Positions 6,247-8,626 of a stretch of 8,626 bases of DNA are shown here, one piece after another. Positions within the stretch are counted from its first letter, which is position 1; the number at the start of each line of letters is the position of its first letter. Both the position numbers and the translations under genes were made by a program. Under the pieces are notes generated by a model. The model ran no database searches. It was given only the letters and a program-made list of their open reading frames with translations, and was not told the origin of the DNA. Source of the DNA: Rhodocyclales bacterium (GTDB lineage Bacteria > Pseudomonadota > Gammaproteobacteria > Burkholderiales > Rhodocyclaceae); NCBI GenBank assembly GCA_021286885.1, contig JAJTBM010000106.1, forward strand, positions 1 to 8,626, read 5' to 3'.

Positions 6247-6268
6247 TGCCATTTTGATAAGAATGGCA
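6247..6268. promoter_or_regulatory. Upstream inverted repeat 3, 7-bp arms
   Basis: TGCCATT (6247-6253) and AATGGCA (6262-6268) are exact complements around TTGATAAG, directly abutting repeat 2. It lies between the ppa terminator and the pilin promoter. It has no U-run of its own, so it is more likely a protein site or spacer structure than a second terminator. Confidence 0.4.
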
Positions 6269-6297
6269 AAAAATGCAAAAACCCGCCGAAGCGGGTT
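6269..6297 (-). terminator. Rho-independent terminator of ppa
   Basis: Read leftward, AACCCGC (6291-6297) pairs with GCGGGTT (6280-6286) around a UUCG tetraloop. A U-rich tail follows (TTTTTGCATTTTTT). It lies about 24 bases past the ppa stop and isolates ppa from the pilin control region. Confidence 0.88.
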
Positions 6298-6320
6298 CTT
6301 GCCAGGCGCTTAGCCTATGC

Positions 6321-6848
6321 TTACTTGGCAGCAGCAGCGATGCCGTTCAGGATTTCCTGCTTGGCATCTTCCACGGTGCCCCAGCCGGTCACCTTGACCC
6401 ACTTGCCGGGCTCCAGATCCTTGTAGTGCTCGAAGAAGTGCACGGTCTGCTTGACCAGCAGCTCGGGCAGATCGTCGATGGTCTGGACCTTGTCATACAG
6501 GGGGGTCAGCTTGGAGACGGGCACGGCCACGACCTTGGCATCCACGCCGCCTTCGTCTTCCATCTTCAGCACGCCCACGGGACGGCAGCGGATCACCACG
6601 CCCGGTTGCAGGGGGTAGGGGGCCACCACCAGCACGTCCACCGGGTCACCGTCGCCAGCGACGGTGTGGGGCACGTAACCGTAGTTCAGGGGATAACGCA
6701 GCGTGGTCCCCATGAAACGGTCGACGAAAACAGCGCCGCTGTCCTTGTCCACTTCAAACTTGATCGGCTCGCCCTGGGCGGAGATCTCGATGATGACGTT
6801 GATATCGTTCGGGACGTCCTTGCCCGCCTTGACCTGATCAAAACCCAT
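6321..6848 (-). CDS. ppa: Inorganic pyrophosphatase, family I
   Basis: Soluble cytoplasmic enzyme that hydrolyses pyrophosphate to phosphate with magnesium, driving DNA, RNA and protein synthesis forward. The 175-residue length is normal for bacterial family I. Key features are [10 protein letters not shown] (51-60), the metal-binding signature DGDPVDVLV with Asp66, Asp68 and Asp71, and the later acidic/lysine cluster [10 protein letters not shown] (96-105) that completes the active site. The ATG at 6848 has a strong GGGAGGT ribosome site. The gene sits between its own terminator and a -10-like box and appears monocistronic. Nothing is unusual about it. Confidence 0.97.
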   Translation of the reverse strand: MGFDQVKAGKDVPNDINVIIEISAQGEPIKFEVDKDSGAVFVDRFMGTTLRYPLNYGYVPHTVAGDGDPVDVLVVAPYPLQPGVVIRCRPVGVLKMEDEGGVDAKVVAVPVSKLTPLYDKVQTIDDLPELLVKQTVHFFEHYKDLEPGKWVKVTGWGTVEDAKQEILNGIAAAAK

Positions 6849-6878
6849 TGTTACCTCCCTTTGTTGATTGAAGCGCGG

Positions 6879-6884
6879 ATTATA
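6879..6884 (-). promoter_or_regulatory. Probable -10 box for ppa
   Basis: An exact TATAAT read leftward lies 30 bases upstream of the ppa ATG, in an AT-rich patch within GC-rich DNA. No good -35 box is seen 16-18 bases upstream, so the assignment rests on position and the -10 match. Confidence 0.45.
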
Positions 6885-6940
6885 TATGTGCAGCGCCGCG
6901 CATCGGGGCTAACCCGTAGCTGCAGTGCAAAATCTTGGGC

Positions 6941-7147
6941 TCAGGCCGCATCGAAGCCCGCATCTTCGACCACGCCACGCAGCTGATCGGCACTCACCAG
7001 GGCCGGATCATAGCTGACCCGGGCCGCGCCGTCCGCCAAAGACACCTCCACCGCGCTCACCCCTGCCTGGCTGGCCAGGGCGGCCTGAAGGTTTTTGACA
7101 CAGCCCTGGCAGCTCATGCCGCCCACCTTGATGCTGATGTTTTCCAT
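6941..7147 (-). CDS. copZ: Copper chaperone CopZ (heavy-metal-associated domain)
   Basis: A 68-residue single HMA-domain protein that carries Cu(I) in the cytoplasm and hands it to the CopA pump. The metal site GMSCQGC places cysteines at 13 and 16 in the first loop of a beta-alpha-beta-beta-alpha-beta fold; VSYDP and the final VVEDAGFDA match the later strands and helix. The ATG at 7147 follows GAGGAGA at suitable spacing. It starts 32 bases after the copA stop on the same strand, so the two are probably co-transcribed from a promoter beyond the right edge. Unlike copA, this gene is intact. It could serve another metal, but the CPC-type pump next to it favours copper. Confidence 0.93.
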   Translation of the reverse strand: MENISIKVGGMSCQGCVKNLQAALASQAGVSAVEVSLADGAARVSYDPALVSADQLRGVVEDAGFDAA

Positions 7148-7179
7148 ACAGACTTCTCCTCACACGTTTGATGGACGGG

Positions 7180-8626
7180 TCAGCGCCCCGGGCGCCAGCG
7201 GCGCAGGAGCAAGGAATTGCTGACCACCGAAACCGAACTCATGGCCATGGCCGCCGCCGCCAGTACCGGGTTGAGCACTCCCAGGGCCGCCGCCGGAATG
7301 CCCAGCACGTTATAGATGAATGCAAAAAACAGGTTCTGGCGGATCTTGCCCAGGGTTGCCCGGGAAAGCGCGATGGCGTCGGCCACCCCGTTCAGATCAT
7401 TGCGCACCAGGGTCAGATCGGCGGCCTCAATGGCCACGTCGGCCCCGGCACCGATGGCAAAGGATACGTCCGCCCGGGCCAGGGCCGGGGCATCGTTGAT
7501 CCCGTCGCCCACCATGCCCACCGGCCCCAGGCGGGCCAATTCTTCAATGGCCGCCGCCTTGTCTGCGGGGAGAATGCCGGCGCGAAACTCGCTGATTCCC
7601 AGCGCCTGGGCCACCCGGGCGGCCACCGGGGCCTGATCGCCGGTCAGCATCACCACCCGCAGCCCCATGCCCTGCAGCCGCGCCACCGCATCCCGCGCGC
7701 TGGGGCGTACCGGATCGGCCAGGCCGAACAGGGCCAGCCAGCGCCCCGCCCGGGCCAGGGCCACGGGGGTCAGGCCCGCCTCGGCCAGCTCCGCCAGAAT
7801 CGAGGCCGGCAGAGGCGCGCCCTCCTCCGCCAAAAACGCCGGGGCGCCGATGCACACCGGCTGACCTTCCTGCAGGCCCACCAGCCCGCGCCCAGCCTGG
7901 GCTTGAATGGCCTCCACCCGGCCCGGTGCAATGCCTTCTGCCTTGGCAGCCTGCACCAGGGCGGAAGCAAGGGGATGGTGACTGCTCTGCTCCAGACCTG
8001 CCGCCAGGTACGGATCAGGGCCGGACGCCCTTCGGTGAGGGTGCCGGTTTTATCCACCGCCAGCACCTTGAGGGTCTCGGCCCGCTCCAGGGCTTCCACG
8101 TTACGCACCAGAATACCTGCCCGGGCGCCCTGGCCGGTGCCCACCATGATCGCGGTGGGGGTGGCGAGCCCCAGTGCACAGGGGCAGGCGATGACCAGCA
8201 CCGCCACCGCATTCACCAGCGCAGCAGCACCATCGTCCATCAGCCACCAGCCCAGCCCAAAGGTGAGCAGGGCCAGGGCCACCACCACGGGTACAAAGAT
8301 GCCGGCAATCCGGTCGGCCAGGCGCTGCACCGCCGGCTTGCCGCCCTGGGCCTGCTCCACCAGCCGGACAATGCCCGCCAGCAGGGTATCGCTGCCGATG
8401 CCGGTGGCGCACGCCGGCGCCGTTCACGCTCGCCGCAAACACCGACGCCCCGGGCGCCTTGGGTACCGGAACGCTCTCGCCGGTCAGCAGGGCTTCGTCC
8501 ACACTGGATTCGCCCGCCTCCACCACTCCATCCACCGGCACCCCGTCGCCGGGACGCACCGTGTAGCGCATGCCCACCATCAGGCGATCCACCGGAATCG
8601 GCACCAGCTCGCCCGCCGGGTTTTCG
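7180..8626 (-). pseudogene. copA: Copper-exporting P1B-type ATPase CopA, N-terminus outside the window, broken by two frame-changing lesions
   Basis: Pumps Cu(I) out of the cytoplasm using ATP. Conserved motifs appear in order but in alternating frames. From the right edge to about 8410: the actuator domain with LLTGESVPV. From about 8405 to 8010, in a shifted frame: [24 protein letters not shown], the membrane metal site [13 protein letters not shown], and the phosphorylation site DKTGTLTEG. From about 8007 to 7180, back in the first frame: [11 protein letters not shown] (the HP motif), MLTGDQAP, MVGDGINDAPAL and the C-terminal MSSVSVVSNSLLLRR. Compared with E. coli CopA as I recall it, about 3-4 codons are missing at the first junction and about 13 at the second (between EGRP and LAAGLEQ). 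These are therefore small deletions rather than single-base slips. As written, no functional pump can be made. The N-terminal metal-binding domains would lie outside the window. Confidence 0.88.

Noticed and set aside
6273..6986. Long rightward open frame (237 codons) across ppa
   Set aside because: It is antisense to the well-supported ppa gene, lacks a ribosome site, and its His/Gly/Val-rich product reflects the codon pattern of the opposite strand.
1..8626. CRISPR array, insertion sequence, rRNA or tRNA genes
   Set aside because: No regularly spaced repeats, transposase motifs or conserved RNA-gene sequences were seen on either strand.

Overview
The window looks like a GC-rich betaproteobacterial chromosome, possibly Rhodocyclales-like. 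This is an inference from the gene set (B12-dependent ribonucleotide reductase, sigma-54-driven type IV pilin, AmpD, CopA/CopZ) and from the close match of the proteins to betaproteobacterial family patterns; no 16S or other marker is present. Most genes are GC-rich (42 of 60 bases are G+C at 1081-1140), but about 2.75-4.95 kb is clearly AT-richer (20 of 60 at 3001-3060, 22 of 60 at 4201-4260) and reads as acquired or differently evolving DNA.

Layout: (1) 3-1790 (+) is the C-terminal part of a class II (adenosylcobalamin) ribonucleotide reductase, closed by a strong terminator. (2) A leftward membrane-anchored lytic transglycosylase (1994-2704) meets it tail to tail and has its own terminator. 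(3) A gene-free, palindrome-rich stretch (2705-3309) carries a good minus-strand sigma-70 promoter about 120 nt upstream of a branched RNA structure ending in seven U's, a candidate small RNA. (4) 3310-4921 (+) is a phosphoethanolamine-transferase-like gene split by a +1 frameshift. (5) Leftward genes follow: ampD (4953-5513), a type IV pilin (5621-6034), inorganic pyrophosphatase ppa (6321-6848), the copper chaperone copZ (6941-7147), and copA, the copper ATPase (7180 to beyond the right edge), which is broken by two lesions.

How the parts relate: copA and copZ form a copper-efflux operon in which the chaperone is intact and the pump is not. The pilin has a near-consensus sigma-54 promoter and, 120-185 bp upstream of the predicted start, three consecutive inverted repeats that are good candidates for enhancer sites (PilR or another activator). 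AmpD (peptidoglycan recycling) and the lytic transglycosylase (which makes the anhydro-muropeptides AmpD acts on) share a pathway but not an operon.

The most unusual items are the candidate small RNA at 2904-3026 with two C-rich hairpin loops, the triple inverted-repeat array upstream of the pilin, and three reading-frame breaks in two genes. Those breaks could be real gene decay or assembly error; the copA ones also appear to lack internal codons, which single-base error would not explain.
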